Shown here: piece by piece, positions 37,817 to 50,258 of the stretch
How positions within the stretch are numbered: the first letter of the stretch is position 1
Layout of the letters: every line of letters begins with the position of its first letter
NCBI GenBank assembly: GCA_002914845.1
Contig: JXTC01000202.1
Location: 86,285 to 150,284 of the forward strand
Source: Trema orientale
Lineage: Eukaryota > Streptophyta > Magnoliopsida > Rosales > Cannabaceae
DNA: 64,000 nt
Direction of reading: 5' to 3'
Made by a program: the position numbers and the translations under genes
Notes under the pieces: model-generated
Database searches by the model: none
What the model was told of the DNA's origin: nothing
Seen by the model: the letters and a program-made list of their open reading frames with translations, nothing else

Positions 37817-38791
37817 ACTCATCTTCTTTTTCTTCCCCTCCTCCTTCCAGGCCGAGAACCGTGCTTTTCCTATCCTCCGCGTATGACAATTTCTATTCCG
37901 GACCGTTTTGTAGTCAAAATTACCTCTATTTAGCTCAAACCGTTTCATTTGACCTGGTAAGCTTGATATGCTTGAATTTTTTATGATTTGTCTGTATTTT
38001 AACAATTTTTTTAACCTAGAATTTGTTTAGAAAATTTTACGATTAACCATTGTAATTCCCGAGTAATGTGTAATCTTCTTATTTTTTGTATATTTTTTGG
38101 TTGTTTTAGGTTCTAATTTGGTCGAGAATATCAATTTTAGCATCAAATCCATAGTATTGTTGCATTTTAGGTCAGTTGGAGGTATTTTTTTATTTTTTAT
38201 TTAATCTGAATTTTTTTTATATCAAATGTGATTGTGATTTTGTGTATATATTTGTTGTATTAGGTTCTAATTTAAATGGATATAGCAAGTTTACTTTCAA
38301 GTAATTTTATCTTTTTTTTTATTTAATCCGAAATTTCTTTTAATTATAGAAATTGAAATGAAATGTATGTTATTATGTTGTTTTTTTAATAGTCATTAAC
38401 AATTATAGTTTATTAATGTGACCACATTGTCATGAATTGCTTAATTTTGCTTAATTTTATGTGATTTTACTATATGTGTAACGTTTGTATTATTATTTAT
38501 TTGATAGATTATATAGTTGCTAATTTTAGATAGATAATATTTTGAATTTACATAATCCTTAGTTAAAAAAGATAAGCATTAATAAAATTAGTTAGTTGTT
38601 AAGTTGCTAACTTTATTAATTTAATACAAAGTATAAAATGAGATGAATTTGGAGGTTTACAAAGTTAAAATGTGATACATTGAGTTAGATTTGAAGTATA
38701 GATTAGTGATATGCATCATTTTTTGCAAGAGGTTAGTCAATTTTTAAGCGGAAACTCTACCGAATTTCAGTTAAAATTTTAGTGATTAGTA

Positions 38792-41140
38792 ATGGATAAA
38801 AGTTGGATGACAAAGAGTAGATTGTCAAAAGAGTATGAAGATGGGGTTGTACATTTCCTAAAATATACCAAAGAAAATGGTATAGATCCTAATATGACTC
38901 CATATCCATGTGTTAAGTGTGGCAATATCAATTATATGAGAGATGTCGACGTAATTGGACATTTATTCTTTAGTGGAATAGATACATGTTATACGAGATT
39001 GATATGACATGGAGAATCCGCACGTGAAGAAAATTTTCCTAATAAAAGAGTTCGAAAGAAATATATTTCCGAGAAATACGAAGATCAACTGGTAGACATG
39101 GTTAATAATGTTGAAAAAAACTTTGCTAATCGTCTGGATGAATTCATGAAATTAGTGGAGGATGCGGAGAAAGATCTTTATCCTGGTTCAAAAATCACGA
39201 AATTGTCATTTTTGGTTAGGATTTACAATTTAAAAGCTCGTAATGGGTGCAGCGATAGTGGATTTTCTCAATTGCTTTTATTATTTGGAAAGATATTTCT
39301 AGAAAATAACAACATATCTACTTCTATGTATGAGGTGAAGAAAACATTACGCTCAATGGACATGGAGTATGAAAAGATATATGGTTCTCCAAATGATTGT
39401 ATATTGTAACGCAAAGAGTTTACAGATACAAGTAGTTGTCCTGTGTGTAATAGTTCGAGATGGAAAGTTATGAAGCACTCTAACCAATAGAAGAAAGGGG
39501 TCCCAACAAAAGTGTTGGAATGTGATATATTCAACTCATTCCTCGATTTAGACGGTTGTTTTGGAATGAAGAATATACTAAAAGTTTGATATGGCATAAT
39601 GAAGAAAGAATCAAAGATGGAAAATTTCGGCATCTAGCAGATTCTCTTGCTTGGAGAAAAATAGATGACATATGGCCAATAATAAAAGAAGATCCTAGAA
39701 ATCTCAGACTTGGTCTTTCGGCTAATGGCATAAATCCTCATAGTTCAATGAGTAGTAATTATAGTTGTTGGCTAGTTATACTTATTATTTATAATCTTCC
39801 TCTCTGGTTGTGCATAAAAAGAAGATTTACAATACTCACCCTATTAATCTCGGGATCTAAATAGCCTGAGAATGATATAGATGTTTATTTGGCACCATTA
39901 ATAAACGATTTAAAAATTCTATAAGATGGAGTCGATTGTTATGATGCAAAGAAAAAAAAGAGATTTAATTTGAGGGCAGTACTATCATGGACAATCAATA
40001 ATTTTCCTGCATATGGCAATTTTTCTGGGCATTGTGTAAAAGGTTACAAAGCATGCCCAATACATAGTGAACATATACATGCAATAAGATTGAAGCATTG
40101 TAATAAAGAAGCTTATATGGGATATCGACGATTTCTATATCTTGATCATGCTTACCATAAATATATGAAGCATTTTAATGGGAAAAATGAGATAGAAAGT
40201 GCTCCTAGTCCATTAAGCGGTGAGGAAGTTTTTGAACAAGTTAGTCGAATAGTTAACAAATTTGGAAAAGTTGTGAAAGAAAAAAGCCAAGGAAATAAGA
40301 AAGGAAAGGGGAAAATGACACAAGACACAGAAAAGGAAGAAATAAAGAGTGACTGTTGGAAAAAGAAATCTATTTTCTTTGAGTTAGAGTATTGGAAGCA
40401 TAATATTTTGCGGCATGCACATTGAGAAGAATATTTGTGATAGTATTAGTGGGACTTTGCTTAACATACCCGGAAAAATAAAAGATGGTATTGCCGCTCA
40501 TCTTGATCTCGTGGAAATAAGAGTAAAAAAAGAGTTAGCTCTTAAATTAGGTGAGAAGCGTATATTTTTACCGACAGCTTGTTTTAATTTGACAAAAGAA
40601 GAGAAGCGTCAAAAATGTGAGACTTTAGCTAATATTAGAGTTCCGGATGGTTATTCCTCAAACATTCACAACTTGGTATTTATGAAAAATTTAAGACTAA
40701 TTGGGTTGAAGTCACATGATTGCCATGCATTGATGTAACAATTACTTCCAGTTGCAATCCGTGGAATTTCTCAAAATCATATCAGATTTGCAATCACGAG
40801 ATTATATTTTTTCTTCAATGCTACTTGTGCTAAAGCAGTGGATATAACCAAGTAGGAATCACTACAAAAAGAAATTGTTATTATATTGTATCTTCTCGAG
40901 CAATATTTTCCTCTGTCGTTCTTTAATATCTTGGTTCATTTAACTGTACATTTAGTAAGGAAAATTCAGTTAGGTGGCCCAATTTATTTACGATGAATGT
41001 ATCCAATTAGAAGATTAATGAAAATTTACAATGGGTATGTTAGAAATTAGAATCGTCCTGAGGCATGTATAGTTGAATGTTACATAGCTAAAGTAGCTGT
41101 AGAATTTTATTTAGAGTAAATTGGTCATGCTTAGACTATT
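38792..41140 (+). pseudogene. CACTA TNP2-like transposase remnant
   Basis: It begins MDKSWMTKSRLSKEYEDGV with PCVKCGNINY, the transposase-associated zinc domain (38792-39004). TNP2-type blocks follow across several frames: NGCSDSGFSQLL (about 39241), YGSPNDCIL and SCPVCNSSRWKVMK (39385-39475), LSANGINPHSSMSSNYSCW (about 39716), AVLSWTINNFPAYGNFSGH (39973-40030), MHIEKNICDSISGTLLNI (40415-40470), then a DUF4218-like region to about 41110. In-frame stops (39005, 39408, 39862, 40424, 40736) and shifts break it. There are no clear introns. Confidence 0.88.
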
Positions 41141-42239
41141 GGTATTCTGAAACTCTGATAGTCAGCAGAATTTCAAAACAAAGTAAGTGTTGGTAATCCC
41201 ACTCTCGTTGATTACACAGATTTAGAGCTAGCTCATAAGATTGTGCTAGAAAATACAGCAGCTGTTCAACCTTATATCAAGTAAGTACAATCAAGTCCTT
41301 TGATTTATAAATTTGTTAATGATCTTAGTTGTTGCAATAAAATTCTTAAGAAATATTTGTGTATGCAGTGACTAATTACAATATGCAAATCAAGAAAATC
41401 CTTCAAAGAGAGAAAAATGGATACAAGAAGAACATCATAGGACATTCACAAACTCGTTAAGAAAAAAAGTATGGGCAAGATGACATATTTAGTTCTTTTA
41501 TCTATAAAATATATCCATACTAGCAATGAGTCTTCTATATATATATATATATATATTTTTTTTTTGTAATTAAGGTTGAAATTGATTTGGCCAATCTAAA
41601 TACTAAAGTATCTGGAGAATAGAAATGGATTACAAAAAGTCCTACAATTATGCCTACTAAGCATGAGGCATATGTTATCAATGGTCAATATTTTAACACT
41701 ATGTCTCGTGATGATATGCGGGCTAATCAGAATAGTGGAGTTAATATTATTATACAAACCATGCACTTTGCTAGTGCTAAGGATAAGAACACTAGGCACC
41801 AGGATTTGAGTCATATCTTGAATGATTAGCTCGTATCAAAGTTCCGATTACTATACTTGATTGACCTAATGTTCCAGAGGAGGTTTACACTGTCATATGT
41901 GATGACTTGAGAGTAAGTTGGTGGAATTACTAATGCATCTAGATTTTCTGTAGCCCATACAATATCTTCAAAATACCACCTAATATATTTACTAGTCAAT
42001 GATGACTTATAGTCACGCCATTTCTTACTCACCGATAACTACACATAAGCTCTATTACCATGACTATCAATTTCTAGGAATGTACTCTACAACAAAATCA
42101 AACAAAACATGAATGAGACCATATGGTAGCATAAACAAATAAAGTATGATATGAAACAAGTTGATAGCAGCTGAGAAAGAAAAACTAAGAAAGACGTACA
42201 AAACAACAATATCTACACCGCACTTCTCCTAAGTCTTTC
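41141..42239. other. Decayed CACTA interior
   Basis: A Transposase-like phrase with HEAYVINGQYFNT and NSGVNI lies near 41655-41760 (the junction that precedes DUF4216 in relatives), broken by stops. The rest is AT-rich and unassigned. Confidence 0.6.
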
Positions 42240-43030
42240 ATGAGGTTGGAAAGAGAAATGCAAGAAGAAGAAAAAAGTACACATCCAGTTGAACAGGCTA
42301 AGCTATGGAAAAAATCTAGACAAAATCCAAAAGGAGAATATGTAGATGATAGTACAAGAGAAAAAGGCGAAAGAATTGTAAGTTCTATTTATTATACGTA
42401 ATTTAGTGTTTATAACTAAAAATTTGATTAACTGAATAATGTGTTTACTACTTTTATAGGATATGTTATATGAGCTACAGGACAAAGGAGAGATCGTTGA
42501 AATAGGATCCAATGACATTCTTGACAAAGGAGAGATCGTTGAAATAGGATCCAATGACATTCTTACTTAAGTATTAGGAACTCCTGAGCACCTAAGTCGT
42601 GTCCGAGGTAAAGGTAAATTTGTATCACAAAGAGAAGTGTTCAGGAGATTTGGTGGGAGATTAAAAGAATTACAAGAACGCTAATTTTACTATGAGAGAC
42701 AAAGAGACAAAGCATAGGAGGAAAAAATTAGTAAGTTAGAAAGAATGTACGAAGAACGCCTCCAAAAACAAGAGATTACATTGCAACAAAGATTTGACAA
42801 GTTTCAAAACATGATTTTGAAATCCATCGGTGCACTTGGAAAAAAGAATCCAAAAGCTAGTGTCCATGAGCCCGAGATTGATGTTAAAGATGCCGAGATG
42901 GATATTGATGATCTCAAAGAGCCTAAATTTTATGCCACGATACCTGAAGTAGAAGATAATAGTGCAACGCCAATCTCGGTAAAAAACTATACTAGCATAG
43001 CTTTTCTAGCTCTTTATACGTATACTATAT
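42240..43030 (+). pseudogene. TnpA / Transposase_24-like reading frame
   Basis: Pieces LWKKSRQNPKGEYVDD, MLYELQDKGEIVEIGSNDIL, VLGTPEHLSRVRGKGKF and REVFRRFGGRL, then a coiled-coil-like stretch (KLERMYEERLQKQEITLQQ), match the C-terminal Transposase_24 region of plant En/Spm elements. A perfect 42-bp in-frame tandem duplication lies at 42481-42564. Stops at about 42569 and 42682 break the frame. An intron-like gap with GT/AG lies at about 42379-42460. Confidence 0.75.
42481..42564 (+). repeat. 42-bp perfect tandem duplication
   Basis: Two identical copies (42481-42522 and 42523-42564), each encoding DKGEIVEIGSNDIL. In frame, so it would repeat 14 residues of the TnpA-like protein. Confidence 0.95.
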
Positions 43031-43619
43031 AATTATACTAATATATTCAATATGCAGTATACACCGTGTAAGTTGATGGTATAACTAGATAACGAGATAA
43101 TTACCACCAGTTTCATTGTGAACACTAGAGTAACTACAGTTCACAGGATAGATTTAGGCAAGGATCATGTTCGAGTTTCAATCAAAGAGGTATTCAATAA
43201 GCACGTGGTCCTCCTAATTCCCATTCCATTTACCGGTATCTTCCTAGTTATCAATGCAATTGATACACTAGTATCTTGACCTAAGTATCTAGTACTACTT
43301 GGGAATGATAAGATAAATTCTCAAATTTTCGCTCAACTATTTTAATACAATATACATCATCCTAAATAATTAAAATATAGCCATAAAGGAAGAAAAATAT
43401 GTCACCGCCCATACAGTCAATGACTCAACTTCAACAGAAAGAAACGATTCCTTCATCATCATCTAGTGCTAGACCCGTGCATTCAGAGTTGCCTACACAT
43501 ACTCCTTATCTTCCCCCGACATTGAAGTCTTTATATTCAATAATTTCAAAATTCAACATTAACTTCAATATTACAATACCAGTGGAATAAGAGATATGCG
43601 GGATTGAGGAGCATCAACT

Positions 43620-44500
43620 TTATATGGGAACGGAGGACATAATACATTTCTCTCTTCTCCAATAGATTTGTACTACATGTATCTCGATGTATATCAAGTA
43701 AATGCACTAATATATTTTCTTTTTTTTTAATACATATTGTGTATTTTTTTAATTTATAATTATTGTATATATTTTTGGTTTCTAATTAGGCACTTGTACC
43801 ATGAACTCTTGAGTTTAGAACGATTGCACTTATTTCAATTTGTTGATCCCGCTGTTATATCTAAAGTTCCCAGTGCAAAAAATGATAGTAGTCCTCGTGA
43901 TCTTGCACAAAGACTCCATGTAGCGGGCAAATGAATGCTATTATTAGTTCCTTATAATCTTAGGTAAAAATTATCTTTCTTTGACTAAAATGTTATACGG
44001 TTGATTTGTTTTTGTTTTCTTGTAGTTATAATTGGTTACATTGCTTTGAATAAGCAACATTGGATGTTGATGTTGATTAATGTGGCCCAAAAAAATATTT
44101 ATTTCTTTGATCTACTTGGACAATGACCAAGACAGGATGCCTAAAATCTCATAAATTAGTTAGTGTAGTTTATAATATAATATACTTAATATATATATAT
44201 CTAATTAATCCATTAGTAATATTACATGTGTTTTCTTTTAGTGCATTCCAAATATATAATACGGACAAGCAAAAGAGGGGACAATGACTACGGTGGTATG
44301 CAATTAAGGTATAAGTTATAACGATTATAATATGTACTTATTAATCTTTTGATATTTATATATTTTAATTATATATAGTTCTCATTATAATCATAGTGTC
44401 CATCTCAACCTAATTACATGGAGTGTGATTTTTATGTCTTGCACATGATACGAGACTTGGTAAAGGATTATAGTCTGGTAGATTATATTGGATCAAATGT
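43620..44500 (+). pseudogene. Ulp1/C48 cysteine protease-like segment in the CACTA element
   Basis: Recognisable pieces are separated by AT-rich intron-like gaps: a helix-rich ERLHLFQFVDPAVIS (43827-43870), KQHWMLMLINVAQKNIYFFD (about 44056-44116) with the His-Trp of the catalytic site, and QPNYMECDFYVLHMIRDLV (about 44406-44463) with the catalytic Cys in MECDFY. Order and motifs fit the SUMO-protease-like domain found in many plant DNA transposons. Frame breaks are present. It is part of the transposon, not a host gene. Confidence 0.7.
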
Positions 44501-45047
44501 AAGTATCTTGATACTTTACTTTGTTTGTCTAAAAGTATTTAAGTTCACACATGTGTCATTTTTAGTTACTAAATTTGTTTTGTGTTTATGAACTTATTGT
44601 GTTGCGGCCAAGAAATTTATTCAGTGGATGACATCAATGAAATGTATGAAGAATGGGCCGTAACCATAACCAATCATCTATGATTGGTCTCGATTGGTTA
44701 GATTATATTCTTAGACTTAGTTATTGGTATAATTCATCGGAATTATATTGCAAGTGTTTTTTCATATGCTCAAGTACTAAGTTATACTTCTAATTCATTG
44801 ACTTTATGTATGTTAGATAGATTAGTCTAACCTTAAATTAAGTTAATTGACTTGCAAGTGGTAGTGGTATATACATATTGTGTTGTATTTGTTTATGTAA
44901 TAGAACTTTAGTTGTATATATTTATTTGTGAATTTATCTGGGTCTGGATATTGTAGAAGTCGAATGAGACTGTTTATGCAAGTTTTTATTGTGTGAATTT
45001 TGTAAATTACCTAGGAGAAGGGAAAAAAATTCCCCCTGGGGTGCCCT

Positions 45048-45377
45048 TTAACGGCGGTTCCACGAGAACCTCCGTTAAAAGGCTACACAAACCTGTTAAT
45101 GGCAGGTTATAACCGTCGTTGAAGGTAATTAATTATATAGAACTGCTGTAATTGATCATAACAAACCATTCAACGGCAGTTATAATCGCTGTTAAATAAG
45201 TCAATTATGGCGGTTCCTGTAGAACCGCCATAAGTGATAATTTCTTCACGGTGATTGACAACTGTCATTAAATGTGCCGTTTTTTAACGGCATTCGCATT
45301 AACAACAGTTGATATCATTGTGAAATTGTTAATTACGGCGGTTTTTAACTGCGTGATTTTTTATTTTTTTAATAATG
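45048..45377. repeat. CACTA 3' subterminal hairpin cluster and end
   Basis: Contains repeated inverted words such as AACGGCGGTTC / GAACCTCCGTT, AACGGCAGTT / AACCGTCGTT and GGCGGTTC / GAACCGCC, ending AATAATG before the AAT duplication. Confidence 0.8.
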
Positions 45378-47107
45378 AATGTCGTCTATTTCTTGACTGA
45401 TATAAATTGAGATATTAAAATTTTTTTTGGAATTAATTTTATGATTACCATTTATCAATGGTTTCATCATCATAATTCTATATCAAAAGTGTTCCTTTCA
45501 AAAAAAAATTAATAATAATAATAAAATAATTCTATATCAAAAGTGAATTGTGGGTCCAAAAGCGTTCAATTACTCAGTATTCTTATATTAGCTATTCCAT
45601 GCAAATATACATATGGATTTCGTTTCCAATAATGTTTCAATGGTAATTGATCAGAAGATTCCGCACTAATTTCGGGACAATCAAAAGCAAATTCTAGCAA
45701 TGGTCGGTGAACTGTTGTAAAAGTTTTGCAGGAAAAAGTTTTTCAACCATATAAGCCAAAGGATCAATATTTTGTTTTGATCCTGTGGAGGTAAACATAA
45801 TTTATATATATATATATATATATTTGAACTTTATTACACACCAAAGCAGAATTTCAAGGGAAAAAAAAAGTCCAACGATTTGGAGTCCACTGATGTGATT
45901 AGCTGAAAGCTAAGTATTTATCTTATTTGGCCTGCAAATTAATAAAGCTGCACTTACTTAATTATACATTGAGGTCTACTGAAAAAAAAGCAATTATTTG
46001 AAGAGTGAATAGGGTTATCTCGTTCTCACATATGGCTCCAAAAAATTTCCTGTATTTGTGATATGGTGATTGATATACGTGGGCATAGTTAGCTGTTTCG
46101 GCACTCTTTTATTTTCTTTTTAAATAATAAGAATATTAAAAAAAAAAGCCCTTTTTTACCATGTCATAAAGAGTCCAAAAAAGTCAATAGCAGAGTGTTC
46201 ATGGTCTTTTAGGAATTACTGTCCACAGCTTCAAACTGCTCTCCAAGGGGGTCAGTCCAAGTTTCAAACTTACAGTTAGAATGGAACCAAAAAAGAAAGG
46301 ATTGAAAAAAAAAAAAAAAAACTACCTTTCTCTCTCTTCTGTTATTCACATGGTAACCAAGGACTCTCTTTGTGAATTTTGTGAATTCCATTATCAGATC
46401 TTATTGATGGACATGTGAAAGACTGTGTTTTAGAGTCACTATTCTATTAGGTCCAATGGGGTGGTGTGCATGTGCAATTGGGTCTTTGTTTTTTTATTTT
46501 TTATTTTTTCACTTAATGAACTATAATACCTTGAGTTAAACCACCTTATGTTCCATCCATAACCATAATAATACCTTAATCATTTCAGCAAAATAACAAA
46601 GCACCCCATGGCCCAAACACCCAATAAAAATAAAAAGGAAAATCATAGCAGTATATTGTTCATATCACTCATTCCCATGTTACTATCAACATCCTTACAA
46701 CTAAACCTCTCTGTCTCTCTCTCTCTCCTTGTCTCTCTCTTTATTCTATATCTCTTTTTTCTGGGCTCTCTCAACATGTTTGGTTAAAGTCCTGAAAGAG
46801 TTCATGCAATAGATTAGATTAATTAATTTAATCAGTCTGTCTTAATTGGAGGGTATTGGGTAATTCAAATCTTTGTCTAGTCAATCCTCAAGCGGCGGTT
46901 TGGTAAGTTATAAAAAAAATATAAAAAATAAAAAACATTGGAAAAAGTAAACATTTTTGTCATTTAATTTTTTTTTTGGGGAGGGAGGGGGTTGCTTTTA
47001 CTACGAGAGGGGTCTTAATAGATTGGGGTCCCTCCTCTTGTAGGGTGCATGGTTTGGCCTATGTGCCTTTCTCTCTCCTATTCATACGGTGGTTCAGAGG
47101 CCTCCTC
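45378..47107. other. Intergenic DNA and upstream region of CYP85A
   Basis: AT-rich with a TA run at 45808-45832 and a CT microsatellite near 46709-46740. No gene is seen. The last few hundred bp presumably contain the CYP85A promoter. Confidence 0.6.
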
Positions 47108-47122
47108 TATATATATATATAT
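47108..47122 (+). promoter_or_regulatory. TATA-box tract of CYP85A
   Basis: A TATATATATATA run about 100 bp before the ATG, at a suitable distance for a short leader. It is the only strong TATA candidate close by. Confidence 0.55.
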
Positions 47123-47154
47123 GCACAATCTCTGGCCTAAGTTAAAACTAGAGC

Positions 47155-47196
47155 ATGCCCATACCATTTACAGCTCTCTGGAGGAGTTGGGGTTAG
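47155..47196 (+). promoter_or_regulatory. Upstream ORF in the CYP85A leader
   Basis: An ATG at 47155 opens a 13-codon frame ending in TAG at 47194-47196, 21 nt before the main ATG. If transcription starts some 25-35 nt after the TATA tract, it lies in the 5' UTR and could lower translation. Conservation is untested. Confidence 0.4.
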
Positions 47197-47217
47197 AGCT
47201 TTTAGGGAGTAGCATCA

Positions 47218-48224
47218 ATGGCGGTCTTCATAGTTGTTCTTGGTCTGATCTTTGTGCTCTGTTTTTGCTCTGCTTTGTTAAGGTGGAATGAGGTCAGGTA
47301 CAGGAAGAAAGGCCTTCCTCCTGGCACAATGGGTTGGCCAGTTTTCGGGGAGACCACTGAGTTTCTTAAACAAGGCCCAAACTTCATGAAAAACCAAAGA
47401 GCAAGGTGATTTCAAGTTCTCAACTCAATGTTTTAAACCAATTTTGTGGCTCTGTTCTTCATATGACTCCCTGGGGTTGCTCTGTTTTTGTATTTTTCTT
47501 TCTTTTTAAAGAGGGTAAGAAGCTTTCTTCTGTTTTAATGGTCTGTAGTCTAGCTTATGGTTTAGGTCCCATGAATGATTATAGAAATCAACTGGTGTTT
47601 ATGGCTCAAACTGTTTGAACTCTACCCCTTTAAAGAAAACCTGCAAATCCCATTTAGAGGCGAGAGAGTTCCTTCATAAGCAAACATGAGTTTGTATTTT
47701 TAATTTTTATTTTCATTTCCCTTTTATTTATGTCATTATTTTAACCTTTTTGGTGTGAAAAGGAGTACTCATTAGGGGAGGGGTTACCCATGATAACCCC
47801 AAAAAAGATAACAATATTGCATCAATCAGCTTTCTCATCTGAATCACTTTGCTGTAAACAGGTATGGTAGTGTTTTCAAATCCCACATACTTGGCTGTCC
47901 TACCATTGTTTCCATGGATCCAGAGCTCAACAGATATATCCTCATGAATGAAGCCAAAGGCCTTGTTCCTGGTTACCCTCAGTCAATGCTTGATATATTA
48001 GGGAAATGTAACATTGCAGCCGTTCATGGCTCCACCCACAAGTACATGAGAGGGGCTTTACTCGCTCTCATTAGCCCCACCATGATCAGAGAACAGCTTT
48101 TGCCTAAAATCGATGAGTTCATGAGAACCCATCTCACTGATTGGAATGACAAAGTCATCAATATTCAAGAAAAGACCAAAGAGGTTTGCCCACTAACCAA
48201 AAACAAGCCAATCATATATAAATA

Positions 48225-48267
<43 letters not shown>

Positions 48268-50258
48268 GTTTTGAACTCAGCAATGTATTGAAGTTTTGCT
48301 TATACTTCTATGCTTTAATCCACATTTGTTCACAACTTTTCTCCAGATGGCGCTTCTTTCATCGCTTAAGCAGATTGCTGGAATTGAATCCGGATCAATG
48401 TCTCAAGAATTCAAGCCTGAATTCTTTAAGCTGGTTTTGGGAACTTTGTCATTGCCTATTGATCTTCCTGGTACAAATTATCGTCGTGGATTTCAGGTTA
48501 ATATTTTTTAACAAGTTTTGTTTTTTTTTTTTCATTACTTTAAATGGTCTACTCTGATTGAAGTTTTGGTATAGTTTATTGATCAAGATGTTTAACCATG
48601 TTTCGTATAGGCAAGGAAGAATATTGTGAGCATGTTGAGGCAGCTCATAGAGGAGAGAAGAGCTTCACAAGAAGCCCATCCAGACATGCTAGCCAGTTTA
48701 ATGAGAAGTGAAGAAAACAGATATAAACTCACTGATGAAGAGATCATCGATCAAATAATTACAATCTTGTATTCGGGCTATGAAACTGTTTCGACCACTT
48801 CCATGATGGCTGTTAAATATCTCCATGATCACCCAAAAGTTCTTCATGAGCTCAGAGTAAGTATAAAGGTTTCCTAATGAAAAAAGTTGATATTTTGAAG
48901 TATTCTCTCATGATTGTTGTCCTAATTTGATTGGTAAAAATTTGCAGAAAGAGCATTTGGCAATTAGAGAAAGGAAAAAGGCAGAGGATCCCATCGACTT
49001 GAATGACCTTAAATCAATGCGGTTTACTCGTGCGGTTAGAGATTTTGATGATTTTTTATGATGAACCATCTGGGTTTTTAAGAATAAAGAATTTAAGTTA
49101 ACAGCTTTTTCCATTTTACGTTTTTATTATTGCAGGTGATTTTTGAGACCTCAAGGCTAGCTACTATTGTTAATGGTGTTTTGAGAAAGACCACTAAAGA
49201 TATGGAACTAAATGGTGAGTTGGGAACATATAATTTCAGAGCTAGATTCATAGCCATATTTAATATTTCCTTACAGTTTCTAGCTTCTGTCATGTTTTTG
49301 TGGGCTCAAGAAACTGTTCAGAAGATGGCATTTATTTACTTTTGTCACTTTTTTGACACAAAAAATTAAGTGAAATGTTTCACAGACAATAAGACCTATA
49401 TAATCATCTACATGGAACTACTCCTATTATCTAGCTAGACATTCGGTTAAAGAATAATTTTTGACAAAAGGGAATGTCCCTTTTTTTCTTAACATTAGGA
49501 GAAAAAAGTCTGCTGTGATTTTCCCGTTCTCATGATTTTCAATGGTTGAGATTTATTGAAATGATGATGTGGGGCCATGTTCACATCAAAATTCATCAGC
49601 AATGACCTATCATAAGTCCTTTCATGTCCTTTATTCATGTCCAAAATTATTTTTTCTCTTATTGAAAGTTTTTAAGTAATGTGTACTGACTCAGCTTTTT
49701 CTGCTATATAAAATTTCAGGGTTCATGGTTCCAAAAGGATGGAAAATCTATGTTTATACAAGGGAGGTGAACTATGACCCGTTCTTATATCCAGACCCAT
49801 TGACTTTCAATCCATGGAGATGGCTACAGGTTTGTGACATTTCTTTCTAGTTGTCTCTTCTTAATTTTGCATGAAAAGCTCTTGTATTTATCTCATTATG
49901 TTACTTACAAAAATTATGACTTGAAAATGCAGGACAAAAGGTTGGAGTCTCAAAATTACTTCTTCATATTTGGAGGAGGCACTAGACAGTGCCCCGGAAA
50001 GGAACTGGGAATAGCAGAAATTTCCACTTTCCTACACTACTTTGTAACTAGATACAGGTGACTAATGAACCCATTTATGCTTTCACTTTTTTTTTTTTTG
50101 ACTACAATATATGTCTAAACAGATATAAGACGTGGCAGTTTATCATATACATTTTTTGTTGTTATTTCAGGTGGGAAGAAGTGGGGGGAGATAAGCTAAT
50201 GAAATTTCCAAGAGTAGAGGCACCAAATGGGCTACATATTAGAGTCTCATCTTACTGA
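47218..50258 (+). CDS. CYP85A: CYP85A brassinosteroid C-6 oxidase (cytochrome P450)
   Basis: Nine exons with GT/AG borders and consistent phase: 47218-47405, 47862-48183, 48347-48496, 48611-48856, 48948-49034, 49136-49214, 49720-49829, 49933-50057, 50171-50258; 464 aa, the usual length of the family. Residues 1-22 are a membrane anchor. LPPGTMGWPVFGETTEFL is the proline-rich hinge. The I-helix oxygen-binding motif is SGYET (275-279), the K-helix ETSR is at 335-338, and the haem loop is FGGGTRQCPG with Cys414. Sequence order and phrases (AAVHGSTHKYMRGALL, LYSGYETVSTTSMM, IVNGVLRKTT) match CYP85A. Known members oxidise 6-deoxo brassinosteroids such as 6-deoxocastasterone to castasterone at the ER; some also make brassinolide, and the sequence alone does not say which. 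It is the only complete P450 here. All splice sites look normal. Confidence 0.96.
48230..48260. repeat. (CA)n microsatellite in CYP85A intron 2
   Basis: About 15 CA units followed by a short TA run, shortly after the exon 2 donor. A potential length polymorphism. Confidence 0.9.

Larger units (their letters stand above)
37545..45377 (+). mobile_element. CACTA (En/Spm) DNA transposon, decayed
   Basis: Termini are CATTACAAAAAAAGG at the left and, inverted, CATTATTAAAAAAAA at the right, flanked by a 3-bp duplication AAT (37542-37544, 45378-45380). Subterminal regions at both ends are full of short hairpins built on GGCGGTTC / GAACCGCC-like words, as in CACTA elements. Coding order left to right: transposase-associated N-terminal domain and TNP2-like transposase, TnpA/Transposase_24-like protein, Ulp1-type protease-like segment. 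Stops and frameshifts occur throughout, so it is non-functional. Confidence 0.85.

Noticed and set aside
40865-40880. CACTACAAAAAGAAA, which looks like a canonical CACTA terminus
   Set aside because: It lies inside the transposase reading frame and encodes a conserved-looking LQKE stretch; no inverted partner or target duplication was seen.
47406-47618. Open frame just after CYP85A exon 1
   Set aside because: It begins at the exon 1 donor; splicing to 47862 restores the conserved P450 sequence, so this is intron.
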